Assembly (NCBI GenBank): GCA_029747015.1
Contig: JAKOGI010000006.1
Location: 1,850,001 to 1,914,000, forward strand
Direction: 5' to 3'
DNA: 64,000 nt
Source of the DNA: Carnegiea gigantea
Taxonomy: Eukaryota; Streptophyta; Magnoliopsida; Caryophyllales; Cactaceae
Shown piece by piece: positions 1-11,800 of the stretch; the stretch's first letter is position 1; every line of letters begins with the position of its first letter. The notes under the pieces are model-generated. The model saw only the letters and a program-made list of their open reading frames with translations. It was not told the DNA's origin and did not search any database. The translations under genes and the position numbers were made by a program.

Positions 1-1475
1 TGCAACTACCTATTATTGACTAACTTTTATATTGAATGAGGGCAAAAATTAAAATTACATTGCAATGCAAATGCTTATCATAGGACACAAGTCTCATACA
101 AATGAAATGCAAGAAGATATCATAGAATGTAAATCAGGATGACTTTTTCATCATTCGGTGTGATGAAATTTGCGTTGGCTCAAGTGCAAGTAAAACTATT
201 TGGCCCTAGAAAGAGTTTTTTGTGGTCAAAAATTTTTTATTGGGGATATTAGCTGTTTGATCCTGGCCAAAAACTGCTTGCTTTTGTTAAAAATGAGCTA
301 AGCTGTTTGTTCTGTACTGGTATGTAGATAACTATCAAAAGGAAAAAAGTTTTTCAGATATGCACCATGGTAATGTAAATGAAAGATTCAAAAACTCGTG
401 TGTATGAGATAGTCTGATTGTGCAGTCATCCAATCATCCGTACGTACAGATGAACATGAACTACACATGCTGCTATTATATATGTATCAGTTCTGTAAGA
501 TGCTTAACTTATTCTGATGAATGTCTAGAGTTATTTTTTGGAATACAACATTTGAAAACAAAATTTATAAGCGGACGATGCTATTTAAAACACAACATGT
601 CATTGATCGATTGATGAAGAAATTCAAAATTGTAGAATCAGTGGTGGGAGTGGGAAAGACAGTGAACACAAAAGGGGTTCGATTAGATCAGTAGCGTACA
701 TGACAGCATTTGAGAGAGGAGTATGGGAGTGAGGAAACAGGCAAGGTGAGCTAGGCATAGGCATAGGCATAGGCATAGGCAGAGGCAGAATCGAGACGCA
801 TGCAAGAGAGTCATGATGGTGTCCTGGGCCTGGGGTGTCTTCCCCTCACGCAATCTTTCTCTCTCCTTTCTCCCCATCTTCCATCCACCCCTTCTTGGGT
901 TTTCAAGAGCTTTTATTTTCTCTTGTTCCCTTCCCTTCTTCCTCACTCTCTCTCTCTCTCTCTCGCTCACCCCCTTTTGTCCCTGCACTCTCCCTCTTAT
1001 TTACTGCTTCTGCCATCCATCCACCTATGCGCATCCCATTTTAGGCTCCATTATCCCATTTTTGTTTTCAAAAAAAATGCTATACTTTTCTTGGTTCTCA
1101 CCTGCTCTCTAGGGTTTTGGCCCTTTTTGGCTTACAATTGGTTATTGAATTAAGTTTCAAATAAATACTACTTTTAGAAAAAGACGGTGGAAAACCCCAA
1201 AATACTAGCAATTAGGGTCTATCACAATTCACAACATACGTTTTACAGAATTTTACTAATGCTTTCATGATCGCAACAAATACAATTTGATTTTTTATAG
1301 TCTGCAAGTATTTTTTTTTAAAAAAATTTTAGTATTATCAGTAAAAGGAAGGCTCAAAAATGTTGTGGTTAGTTGCTTGTTGATATGTACTTTTAAAATA
1401 TTTAAATAAACTCGGACATTCTTGTTGGAATTCTAAAATATATTAAAGTGAGTTCTAAGATCTAACACTCATCTT
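1..1475. other. Intergenic, no gene supported
   Basis: AT-rich DNA up to about 640, then a pyrimidine-rich stretch (about 830-1020) that includes a (CT)n run near 948-964. Open frames here translate to Leu/Ser-rich low-complexity peptides caused by the pyrimidine bias and resemble no family I know. The stretch could be distal promoter or a leader of an unseen transcript, but nothing decides this. Confidence 0.5.
752..789 (+). repeat. Short tandem hexamer (AGGCAT)n
   Basis: About four copies of AGGCAT followed by degenerate AGAGGC units. This is a small hexameric microsatellite; the reverse strand reads as alternating Cys-Leu, which is only a by-product of the repeat. Confidence 0.8.
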
Positions 1476-2330
1476 GTCTTTTCTTTTTTTGATAAGAAAA
1501 GGGGAAATATCATTAATGAAAATCAACCATACAAAGGTCCTTAAGTGACATATCAAACATACAATCTGGTCCATCCTTTATCCAGACCCTACAAGAAGGA
1601 TCAAATAATTGAAGATGTGCAAGGGTATGAGCCACACGAGTACCCGTCTTGTTCATATGCGAGAAAATCAAAAACTCAAAACGAGAAACAAAATTCAAAA
1701 TCTCATAAATTATTGGGCCGATAAGCATTCTGTAGCTTCGATATAAGACTTACGTTATCACCTTCAAAGACTACTCTCCTGAAGCCATAGCTCCAAGCTG
1801 TCCGAGACACCGCCAAGCATGCTCTAGCTTCTTTGTACTCTGGACCTTTAAAGCCCACACCTTGCTGGATTGAAGCTAGACGCACCACTCCCTGATGATC
1901 TCTGATGACCGCAAACCAACCGAATCATCAGTCTCGCAATCGAGCACAACCAAAATTTGCCTTGAAAACACCTGCAGCTGGGGGTACCCAGTTCTGGTTC
2001 TTGATGTTGTTGCTTACACTAGGCTTCATTTGGGCGTCTTGAAACTCACACACCATTTTTCGAGCATTCTCAACAACTTTACACGGCCACACCCTCTGCT
2101 TACCAAACACTCTGTCGTTCCTTGCGTTTCATATTGCCCACACAATCACCAACCCATCCTCAAACTAGGCATGAAACCGGTTTCTGATCTGCCAATGTGA
2201 TTGATACACAGTCCCCCACGCCTCTTCCTCCATCCCACTAGACTCTCAAATGCACCCGGCCAATTACACTCAAAGAGGGCATGACATTCCGCCCCATATT
2301 GCCCACATTTATCCTTTCTAATAGAATTTT
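1476..2330 (-). mobile_element. 5'-truncated, decayed LINE (zinc knuckle and RNase H end)
   Basis: Read on the minus strand, pieces of the C-terminal end of a plant non-LTR retrotransposon polyprotein appear in order. First comes a Cys/His segment ending in ECHALFEC (near 2270-2295), then VIVWAIWNARNDRVFGK (about 2090-2140), then WVPPAAGVFKANFGCA. An RNase H-like (RVT_3) domain follows, with GFRRVVFEGDN (about 1745-1780) and GTRVAHTLAHL (about 1610-1650). Two adjacent stops after FGCARLRD (about 1925) and a frameshift near 1715-1728 break the frame. The element ends on the minus strand in an A-rich tail (T-run 1476-1491 on +). It is dead and has no reverse transcriptase core left. Confidence 0.8.
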
Positions 2331-2393
2331 ATAGTTAAGACTCTAAAAAATAGGGTACAAATTGTTTCCTCCAAAAACTCTTACAGATATACA

Positions 2394-2451
2394 TTATTTG
2401 CTCAAGTCAACCCATTATTTGCTCAAGTCAAACCATTATTCGCTCAAGTCA
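2394..2451 (+). repeat. Three tandem 22-23 bp units
   Basis: The unit ATTATTTGCTCAAGTCAA recurs three times at 22-23 bp spacing, the last copy with one change (CGCTCAAGTC). A short local duplication with no coding potential. Confidence 0.8.
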
Positions 2452-2931
2452 AATTGAAGGGTATACATCAAATTGGAGGCTGAATTCAAAGATGATCAAT
2501 TTGCATAGTTGAACGAATATTAGATAAGAGGCGGTAGTATGACAATTCACACTTATAAATCAAATTGGAGAGTCAATCTTCAGAAATTAGGTTCCAGTAC
2601 GTTCTCTTCATAGCAAGGTTTGATTTTTTTCATGTTACATTGAATTGGAGTTCCAACCAAATTCATTTTGCACAATAAAAGCATGAATTTGATTTTACAA
2701 TGGGAGAGCAAACAGGAGTTTGAAAATGCTAGGAGGAGGAGAAGCTAAATGGAGTTCGTCAGTTCGGAGGCTCACCTTACTATTTTTTTATTTTTTTGAA
2801 AATTCTTTTGTCTTTTGTCTTTACTATTTACCGGTTCGGGGAAAAAAAAAAAAAACAATAACTTGCTCTAACCGGTCAACAGGGTTTTAGTAACACTTTT
2901 GATCGAAGTATTCTTTTACAACTACGTAGAT

Positions 2932-3003
2932 GACAACAACAACAACAACAACAACTCCCAGTGTGGGTCCCGCTTTCGCGGGGTCTGGGGAGATCCAGCT
3001 GTG
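2932..3003 (-). mobile_element. 3' end of a TS-like SINE ((TTG)n tail)
   Basis: On the plus strand a run of (AAC)n is followed by CCCAGTGTGGGTCCCGCTTT and a GGGGTCTGGGGAG block. Reversed, this is the end of a tRNA-derived SINE with a (TTG)n tail, as in the TS SINE of Solanaceae. Related copies in this window lie at 36407-36535 and 57304-57440, with a stub near 28290-28321. The 5' tRNA-like part is missing here. Confidence 0.6.
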
Positions 3004-3117
3004 TTATAGTTATATGAATGGAAAATTTGATTGCAATAGTTATATGAAAGAGTGTTACAGCTGCTACGAAACAACATTACAAACACTTCTATATTGAAGA
3101 ACATAATCTCATCATAA

Positions 3118-3381
3118 TTGAACCATTTAAAGAAAAATTTTCAACTTCTATATACCCTAAGGACTTGTGCTCTTGATGCCAAGCGCCTCCTTCAAGATGC
3201 TTCGAAGTCGATATCAAATGTATTTATCAAGAAAGGCTCGATCTACCAACTACTTCATAAATATAGTGGCATATTTGATAAGAATGGAAAATTTGATGGC
3301 ATTATATTCCAAGGACTCGAGGATATTAGTCAAAACTCTCCAAAGTTAACAGACATAAATATACAAACAGTTTCCATTTAA
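3118..3381 (+). other. Unrecognised 87-codon open frame
   Basis: An uninterrupted frame with mixed amino acid composition (for example ALDAKRLLQDASKSISNVF) that looks more protein-like than its surroundings. I recognise no family. The phrase GAATGGAAAATTTGAT occurs both before the frame (about 3015) and inside it (about 3283), suggesting a small duplication. It may be a gene fragment, an exon of an unseen gene, or chance. Confidence 0.2.
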
Positions 3382-3399
3382 TTTGATTCCTAGAAGTAT

Positions 3400-4880
3400 A
3401 ACATGAATTAAGGTGATCAATAAGTAGATACTATTCTTGAAGTTCACACCTACTAGTTAGTGTGCCCATACATACACATGAATATTCATACTACAAACCT
3501 ACATGATAAACACGAACCCTTTTCCTCAGAAACCAAGCACAGGGCCAAAAAAAAGAGAAAAAAAAAGAAAGAAAAAGCAATCGATTAACATGAAAATTCA
3601 TTCACCTTTGCAAGGCCACTAATTTCCAAAAACTAACAAACCAAAAGAAATAAAAACAGCATGCACCAATCAGCACAGAAAGCTTTGATCATGCAAAGTT
3701 GTGTCTGTTGCTGAGCCCCACTTAATTTCTCACTTCCCCCCCCTCTCCCTATTCGCTTCTTTGTCCCACCAAAAAACACCAAAAGAAAACCAATTCAACC
3801 TCTCCGCACACACATCACACCACCCTTCTCTTCTCCCTTAAGCTTTCAGACCCCTTCATTTATCGTGGCAAAAAGTGCAAATGTAGCTTGGCTGGATGGC
3901 ATTTGTGTGTGTCAACCCAAAACTCAAGGGCAATTCTGTCCTTTTCTCAAGTTTACTCATTTTGGGGGGGGGGGGCCACTTTCCAATTTTATTATTTACA
4001 TATACCCATGACCATACACCCATACACAGCTTGATCAGAAGCAGAAAACGAATGAGTTGAAGATTGAAATAGAGAGAGGAAGGGGCAGGAGTGCTTCACA
4101 TTAGTTAATCTACCAACGCATGTGAGAGAGCCTCATCAATGTTATGTTTGGTTAATTACATCTATATTTATTTCCGAGCAGCCAAATAAAAAAAAAGTCT
4201 ATATTTATTTCTTAAAGTTATTAGCTCATATATTTCAAGATTTATTCTTAGTCGTGCTGATATGATGATAGTGAGCATAGTACATACTTGAAATATCACG
4301 CTTCGCTTCAAATCAATCATGCCTTGTTTTGTGAGAACTGGTTATACACCGATCTATGTTTTTTAGTCTTTTTTCTTATATTTTTTCAAAAGTAGTATTA
4401 TCTTTTAATGTGTTTGTTTCATACGGCTATACTTATAAATTAGCTAGTTAGACTCAATTTTTATGAGCATTGTCATATATTATCTATTTTCTACACTGAA
4501 AATTTTTTAATAGACTAAAAAATGCATTAGAAAATCAAAATATAACTTTTTTTTAAGAATAATTATTACTATATCTTATCTAAAAGGAGAAAAAATATCC
4601 TTCTCAACCAAAAAACTAGTGAATTCCATTGCTAGTTAATTTAATTAATTAAATTTTAATAATTGTCATAAATTCTCATATTTAAATCTCATACATGTAT
4701 ACATGTATACATTTTCCTTTATTTATCCACTTTTTTTTTTGGTGTGTGTGTGTGTAAAGGATGCTGTGATACAGTATATTTTATACTCGTACAAGCGAAA
4801 ATGACCTCAATGTGGGCACTTTGGGCCGTATAATAATATATCCTATGTCTTTAATGAAGAGTATTTTTGCTCGTTGGAAC
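3400..4880 (+). other. Upstream region of the HD-ZIP III gene
   Basis: No gene. It holds a pyrimidine-rich patch (about 3720-3860), a run of 12 G at 3964-3975, and a repeated palindromic ATACATGTATACATG motif near 4692-4710. It probably contains the distal promoter of the downstream HD-ZIP III gene; individual elements cannot be named with confidence. Confidence 0.4.
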
Positions 4881-5841
4881 TTTAAATACCTTTCTGGTTT
4901 CTTTCACTACTTTCTCTCTCCTCCTCACTGCCCTTTTTGTCTATCATCAATGCATTGTTACAGTTACAGGCATTTGCTCGTCCCTTCAACTCAATCTGCT
5001 TAATGCCAACAGGTTGAAGAAGATGCTGCTCAGGCTAGCTACAAAGTTTTCACCTTTCATGGAACCCATTAGAAGCAATGAAGCAACGAGGAAAAAACAA
5101 CGGCGTCGTCTTCTGTAGCTTTGCCGTTGGGTTCGATTTAACCGCCAGATCTTGATGTCCCACCTTCAATCGTACGGTTCCCGTTGAATCTCAGAGCTAG
5201 CCCACCCCTGCTTCGTCCTCTTTTTAATTTATTTTGTGGAACTTCCCCTGGTTGGTTGTTTTGACTTTATTGTTGTGGCCTGTTTTACTGGAAATGGGGT
5301 CTGATGGTATGCCCATTTTGGTGCTTCAAGTGGGTTTGATTCTTGGGTTTCTTTAGATCTTTCGTGAAATTAGAATTTCTGGGTTTCTGTTTTTTTTTTT
5401 TTTTTTGGTTTGTAAATTTTTTGATCAATTTCAAGAGCTCTGATCTCGATAGATTGGTAGTAGCATTCCTTGTGTTTGTCGCTGCCTCATGCTACGTAAA
5501 CAACCGATAGTAGACGCTGTCTCCGTCTTCCTTGTCTCTCCTTAGTCACCTGAAGAAATAGACGAACAACCCAAGGACAAGAAGAGTCATATCGTGTTGT
5601 TTTGAATTGATAGCTGTGGGTTGGGGGGGATTTTGGCTTATTTACTTGAGTTACAGTGACTGTCAACTCTTGCCTACCAACTGTTTGAGTATTTACCTCT
5701 GAGAACGAGAAAGAAGAAAAGGGCAAGGAGAAAAGGTCGTTAATTTGGTGTTTTGGAGGGAGTTATTGGCAAATCTCTGTTGGGGGTTGTGAATTTGGAA
5801 AAGAGAGTTGGGTGTTTGTGTGATAGAGCTGCAAATTGTAC
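4880..5841 (+). promoter_or_regulatory. Candidate core promoter and long 5' leader of HB15
   Basis: A TATA-like TTTAAATACC (about 4881) is followed by a CT-rich stretch and then about 900 bases of T/G-rich leader-like sequence up to the start codon. HD-ZIP III mRNAs usually carry long leaders with upstream ORFs; one candidate upstream frame runs from 4867 to 5118. Whether an intron interrupts the leader cannot be decided from sequence alone. Confidence 0.35.
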
Positions 5842-8800
5842 ATGATGGCAATGTCCTGCAAGGATGGTAAGGGAGGGATGGACAACGGCAAGTATGTGAG
5901 GTATACACCTGAGCAGGTTGAAGCCCTTGAGAGGCTCTATCATGAATGCCCTAAACCCAGCTCACTTCGTCGTCAGCAGCTCATCCGCGAGTGCCCGATC
6001 CTCTCTAATATCGAGCCCAAGCAGATCAAGGTCTGGTTTCAGAACCGAAGGTATAGTTTGATTATCCCATGATTGGCAAAGTCTTTCCTTTTTTTTTTTT
6101 TGCGTTATCTGTTGAGCACTGTTATGTCATATTGTGCGATAAAGATAATAGCCCATGTTAATAATTCAAAATTGCAACATGCCCATGTTCTGTTTCCCTC
6201 AAAGAGTTCTCAGTTCTTTAGTCTGACAATTGTTTGTGATAGTGTTGGCTGATTTTATTCTTTGGTGAGATACAGATGCAGGGAGAAACAGAGGAAGGAG
6301 GCATCAAGGTTGCAAGCTGTGAACAGGAAGCTGACAGCGATGAACAAGCTTTTAATGGAGGAGAATGATAGGTTGCAGAAACAAGTTTCACAGCTGGTTT
6401 ATGAGAATGGCTATTTCCGCCAGCAAACCCAGAAAGTGAGCATCTTTTAGTATTTTGATTTTGATTTGATTTTTCAAAGGGTAGCCTCATTTATTAGTTT
6501 GAAATTGGATCTCGGTCAAGTGGGTTAATTGGTTTTGGTTGGTGTTTTTGGTTCCAGGCGGGGCTAGCCAGTAAAGACACCAGTTGTGAATCAGTGGTGA
6601 CGAGTGGTCAACACCATTTGACGCCACAGCATCCGCCAAGGGATGCTAGTCCTGCAGGGTTAGTGGGGAATAATTTGGTTGTTGTGTCACTTTCTGAAAT
6701 ACATCGTGCACTGTGAACTTCTTTGTTGGTGTGTGGTTGATGGATCTGTACTTTCTCTCTCCTTCTCTATACTTTCCAGACTTTTGTCCATTGCAGAAGA
6801 GACTTTAGCAGAGTTTCTTTCAAAGGCCACTGGAACTGCTGTTGAGTGGGTCCAAATGCCTGGAATGAAGGTACCCCTTGAGACTATTCATTATTATTTT
6901 ATTTTCAGGAGGGAGAAATGTAAAAATTACATATTCCTATCCATTGGGAGAACGGAACATAATCTGTACCTTTTTGTGTTAGGGGCGTCAATTGTATCTA
7001 ACACTACAATGGCTCATTCGCTAAGATATTTCTTTATCGATCCCCTGATTAATTATTAATTGACTTGCTGCGCTCCAGTGTGAGTCAACTTGGTTAATTG
7101 TATATGTAGAATATCTGTATATTTTTCGGACGCTTGCAAGAATGCAACTGCAACAACTATAAAATATTGATTATGTTTGAATGGAGGTGAGAGGATCTAG
7201 ATGTTCTGAGCCTTGTCTGATATCTCTGACAGGGACCCAGAGTGTCAACATTTTTTAGCACAATTGTGTTCTTAACTTAGGGTTAACTCTTGTCACAAAA
7301 GATTGTTTTTGTCACACTTCCAAAGTTTGTAGAAGGATATAACTAAGAATAATAATGAAAAACTGCACTCGAAGAAGCCATTTTCCCTTGAGAATTCATC
7401 CGTGTATGTAACACAGGCTATGATGAAATTAGTTTCATTTCTTTGTTTTCTTTTTTATTCAGAAATGGGCGTATAATTGGCAATAAAAATGAATGAAGAT
7501 GAACAAAATGTTGCATATATGGATGCATTAACTTGAAAATGATCATTCTTCATGTGGGGGACTCCATTATTAAGTTAAATTAGGATTATGAAGTTTGGCC
7601 ACCATTTCCATTAATTTAATGCCATAAATGACATAGGAGTGTTGGCCAGGCAAGCAAGCGTTTCATATATTCTGGTGAAGTTTTTATCAAAGGTTGAGTG
7701 AAACTTCATGTAATTAGTTGATTGACTTGTGGCAGCCTGGTCCGGATTCCATTGGAATCATTGCTATTTCTCATGGTTGCCCTGGAGTGGCAGCACGAGC
7801 CTGCGGCCTGGTGGGTCTTGAACCTACCCGGGTAAGTACACTTTATTTCTAAGAGTGCATCTTATTCCCTGGATATTGCTTCCATCATGAGCTGAATAGA
7901 GCAATTACACGTCACAGGTAGCAGAAATCCTCAAGGATAGGCCTTCGTGGTTTCGCGATTGCCGAGCTGTGGATGTGCTGAACGTGCTTCCCACTGCCAA
8001 TGGTGGAACCATTGAGCTGCTTTACATGCAGGTTGGCCAGATATGCTACTTTGTTTGATATTCGTTGCTTACTTTCTTTTGACCCCTCATTTTAATGTAG
8101 TCTTGTCAACTCTTGCTTGTTTAGCTCTATGCTCCAACAACTTTGGCGCCTGCCCGTGATTTCTGGTTGCTTCGTTATATGTCTGTGATGGAGGATGGTA
8201 GTTTGGTGGTACGTATACTGTTATGGGATACTTGTCTCGGCTATATATTGATTGGAGACAAGAGGTCGTGTGTTGTTTTTGGTTAATATACTAGTTAGGG
8301 CATCTACTATAACTATGTTTCGTTTATAGGTCTGTGAAAGATCACTTAACAATACTCAGAATGGTCCCAGCATGCCTCCAGTGCAGAACTTTGTAAGAGC
8401 TGAAATGCTGCCTAGTGGGTATCTTATAAGACCCTGTGAGGGGGGTGGCTCAATAATACACATTGTTGACCATATGGACCTTGAGGTAGGCTCTTGTTAG
8501 ATGGCTTGTTGAACATGATGAATCGTGATGCCATCAGTAACCAATGATTTTGTTTGTCCTCATGAAACAGCCATGGAGTGTGCCTGAAGTGCTGCGTCCC
8601 TTGTACGAGTCTTCAACAGTGCTGGCCCAAAAAACAACAATGGCGGTATGAGTTTCTTTCATTGTCATTTTATGAGCTTTACGATTTGCGTTTCTAGCGG
8701 AAGCCAACCAAGAAAGTAGAAGTCAGAAAAAAGAGCCATGAGGATGGGAGTGAAAGTATAGGCATCTTGGTGCTGTTTCTAACTTTGTTGTATGAATTCT

Positions 8801-11800
8801 TGTGCTTTGAACTTAGGCTCTGCGTCAACTAAGGCAGATTGCTCAGGAAGTATCGCAGCCTAGTGTCTCTAATTGGGGTAGGCGCCCTGCTGCTCTGCGA
8901 GCCCTCAGCCAGAGGTTGAGCAGGTGACTGTACTTTCTAGAGATCTTGATTATATTGGTTTCCATTGATTCCTTGGTGTGTGATTCTGATAATTATCTTT
9001 TCAGGGGTTTTAACGAGGCACTCAATGGTTTTACCGATGAAGGCTGGTCAATGATTGGAAATGATGGGGTGGATGATGTTACTATTCTTGTGAACTCATC
9101 ACCTGACAAACTGATGGCCTTGAATCTTACTTATGCTAATGGATTTCCAGCTGTGAGCAATACAGTATTATGTGCCAAAGCATCAATGCTTTTACAGGTT
9201 AGTTCTACACTCTGAACGACACCTAACCAAGTCCCTGGGTTTTGCAGTACCCCCTCCCCCTTTCTTTTTTGTGGGGTGGGGAGGCAGGGGACCAGATATT
9301 GCTTCAGACAAGACATTTTAAGAAAAACAATCCCTTTAGTCTGAATAAGCTTTTATCTTTATTAGCTTCCTTTTGGCATATAGGAGACTCTTTGCAGTCC
9401 TTTATGAGCAGCCATTTATGTATTGAAGTCGAAGGATTGAAACTTGGCAGAAATTTTAATTTTTAAGTGGTTCTTTTTCATGACCTCTATCATGTCATAG
9501 TCCCCAGTCAATGAGAACTTCTATTTGCTTGAAAGTGTGTGTGAGTGGTCCGCTAGTCCCCCCCCCCGGGGGGGGGGGTGGGGGTATCTTCTCCTAATTT
9601 CCCCATTTCTTGTTATAGTTCTATGTAAATGAGACATTCTGTTTTATTGCAAGTGTTTAAGATGGTTGCCCCGTGCTTTCATGTTACACTGGTTACTGCT
9701 GTGGAGTCTTGATGGTTCTGTGTTCTTTGTTCTTTTTTCCGCCTCTTCTACCCATCCTTTTGCTTAGAACCTGCAGATACTGCCTATATCTAACATCTAG
9801 TCTAGGGAGGTGGGAAACAAAACTATTCTTGACAGCCTTGATGTGATTGTGGTGAAATCTTATATGTCTGGTTAAGAGATATAGTATTTATTCCTCAATC
9901 TCTCTAGAGTCTGGTAGTTGCTAATGACTGGGCACGCTCGTGCTCATGGTAGATGATTTATCATGCAGAATATGGGCGAAAAAATGCGGCACCATATTTT
10001 TCTTTGCTGGTCTTTATTTTCATCTTATTCTTATTAATGCAAAATTAGATTTAGGGGAAGCTGAGGGCAAAACCAGCGAATTACAGGCTTATGTCAAGTG
10101 ATATATTGCACAAGTAGAATCTATGGTGAAACTTTGCAGCACCATATTTCTATTTTGTTGCTTCTTATGCTCCAAATTAGATCTATGGGAAGCAAAATGG
10201 TATTTTAGTTTTGCTGGACTTGATCATTGGCTATATCTTGGTGGGGAGCTGGAATAATATTTGGTAGTTGTCTTTTTTAAAATTTGTGCAATACAGTGTT
10301 CTATAAACCTCAAATGGGTAGGATTGGTTGTATTTATTGGAATTAATATATTCCCGAGAATTTATGCTGGGCTATGGAAATGCTCCTTTCGCATTTTTGT
10401 GTGAGCTTTTTTGTGTGTTATTGTGTTTTATGTTTCCCACTGTGAATTCCCCAGTATCTTAGATGAAATGTGGCAAGGAGATGGCTGCGGCCTTTCTGTG
10501 GAATTTTGTGTGCTTCTTTACTCCATAGCAAGGAAAGATGCATCTCTATTCTAGCTCAAGTTGGAAAATTCATGGTATTATTTTTCTCTATGTCCTACTG
10601 GATATTGGAAAAAAAATCTTGTTAGTATGAGAGCATGAAGCATGTCTTTTCTTCATGCTCTCCATCCTTCCCGAGAAGAAAAAGTCTGCAACATTTCTTG
10701 TAATGCTTATTTACTGTTATTCTGTAGCTGGTTGAAAGTTGAAACAATGAGCACATTGTTTAAAGCACATAAGAAACCTCTTTCCTTTGAATTTGTAATT
10801 GCAAGATCTGTTTCCTATGGAAATGTAGCTGTGGAGCCTGTACCTTGAACTTTCATATGTGGCATTGCATTCAAGTCTTATTGTTCATCGCCTTCTCAAT
10901 TAATGTCTAATCCCTTGTTCGGATTTCAATATTCGTAAATTTGCAGAATGTTCCCCCCGCTGTACTACTTAGATTCCTGAGGGAGCACAGATCAGAGTGG
11001 GCTGACAACAATATTGATGCTTACTTGGCTGCAGCTGCCAAAATAAGTCCTTGTAGTTTGCCTGGAACACGGATGGGGGGCTTTGGTAATCAAGTTATAC
11101 TTCCATTGGCACATACCATTGAGCATGAGGAGGTATACTAAGTGTGCATAAATCTTTGCTGCTTTCTTTATCCCAGCAAAATGTTCCTTTGCTGCATGAA
11201 CTCTTAACTATCTTAAACTGTTGGTGTTGCTTCCTGTGTACGTCAGCTGTTGGAGGTCATTAAGCTGGAAGGTGTCATCAGCTGTCCCGAGGATGCTATG
11301 ATGCCAAGAGACATGTTCCTGCTGCAAGTAAGTGCTCCACTGCTTGTACTCTCTGGAAGCTTCCCCCCCCCTCCTCTCTGCTGAAGATTTTATGGCTGAC
11401 AAGTCTCATCTTTCTTTTTTCTATGTCTTGAATGTTCACTGAATGATTCATAGGTTAGGCAGATTGCAGCTCCGTGAGATTGGTTGGTTTCTTTTTTGCA
11501 TGGTTCTCATGTACCATTCTCTTGTTGTACGGTCAGAGTGGATTTCGTTACATGTCTGGCATATGTAGCATCTTCTCTTCTGCACGTTGTTTGTACTGTC
11601 ACTTGTATGCACATGTTGCAATACTGCTAAAGTCATGATGATGTGTTCTCTCGTTCTTGTATTTGTCACTTCCTTCTGCGTATCGACTATCAAAAGATGC
11701 ATCAGGTAGCCTGCTAAGTTACAACAAATACGCAGAGACCAGTGTCATCAGGCCTTTTGAATTCAGTTGTTTATAATTCAAAACTAAGAAATCAGTGCTG

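Noticed and set aside
800..1153. 117-codon plus-strand frame rich in Leu, Ser and Pro
   Set aside because: It lies in a pyrimidine-rich tract where all three forward frames stay open, and it has no recognisable domain.
2394..2451. CRISPR-like repeat array
   Set aside because: Only three adjacent units without spacers, in a plant nuclear context.
4867..5118. Separate 83-codon gene upstream of HB15
   Set aside because: No family recognised; more likely leader sequence with an upstream ORF of the HD-ZIP III transcript.
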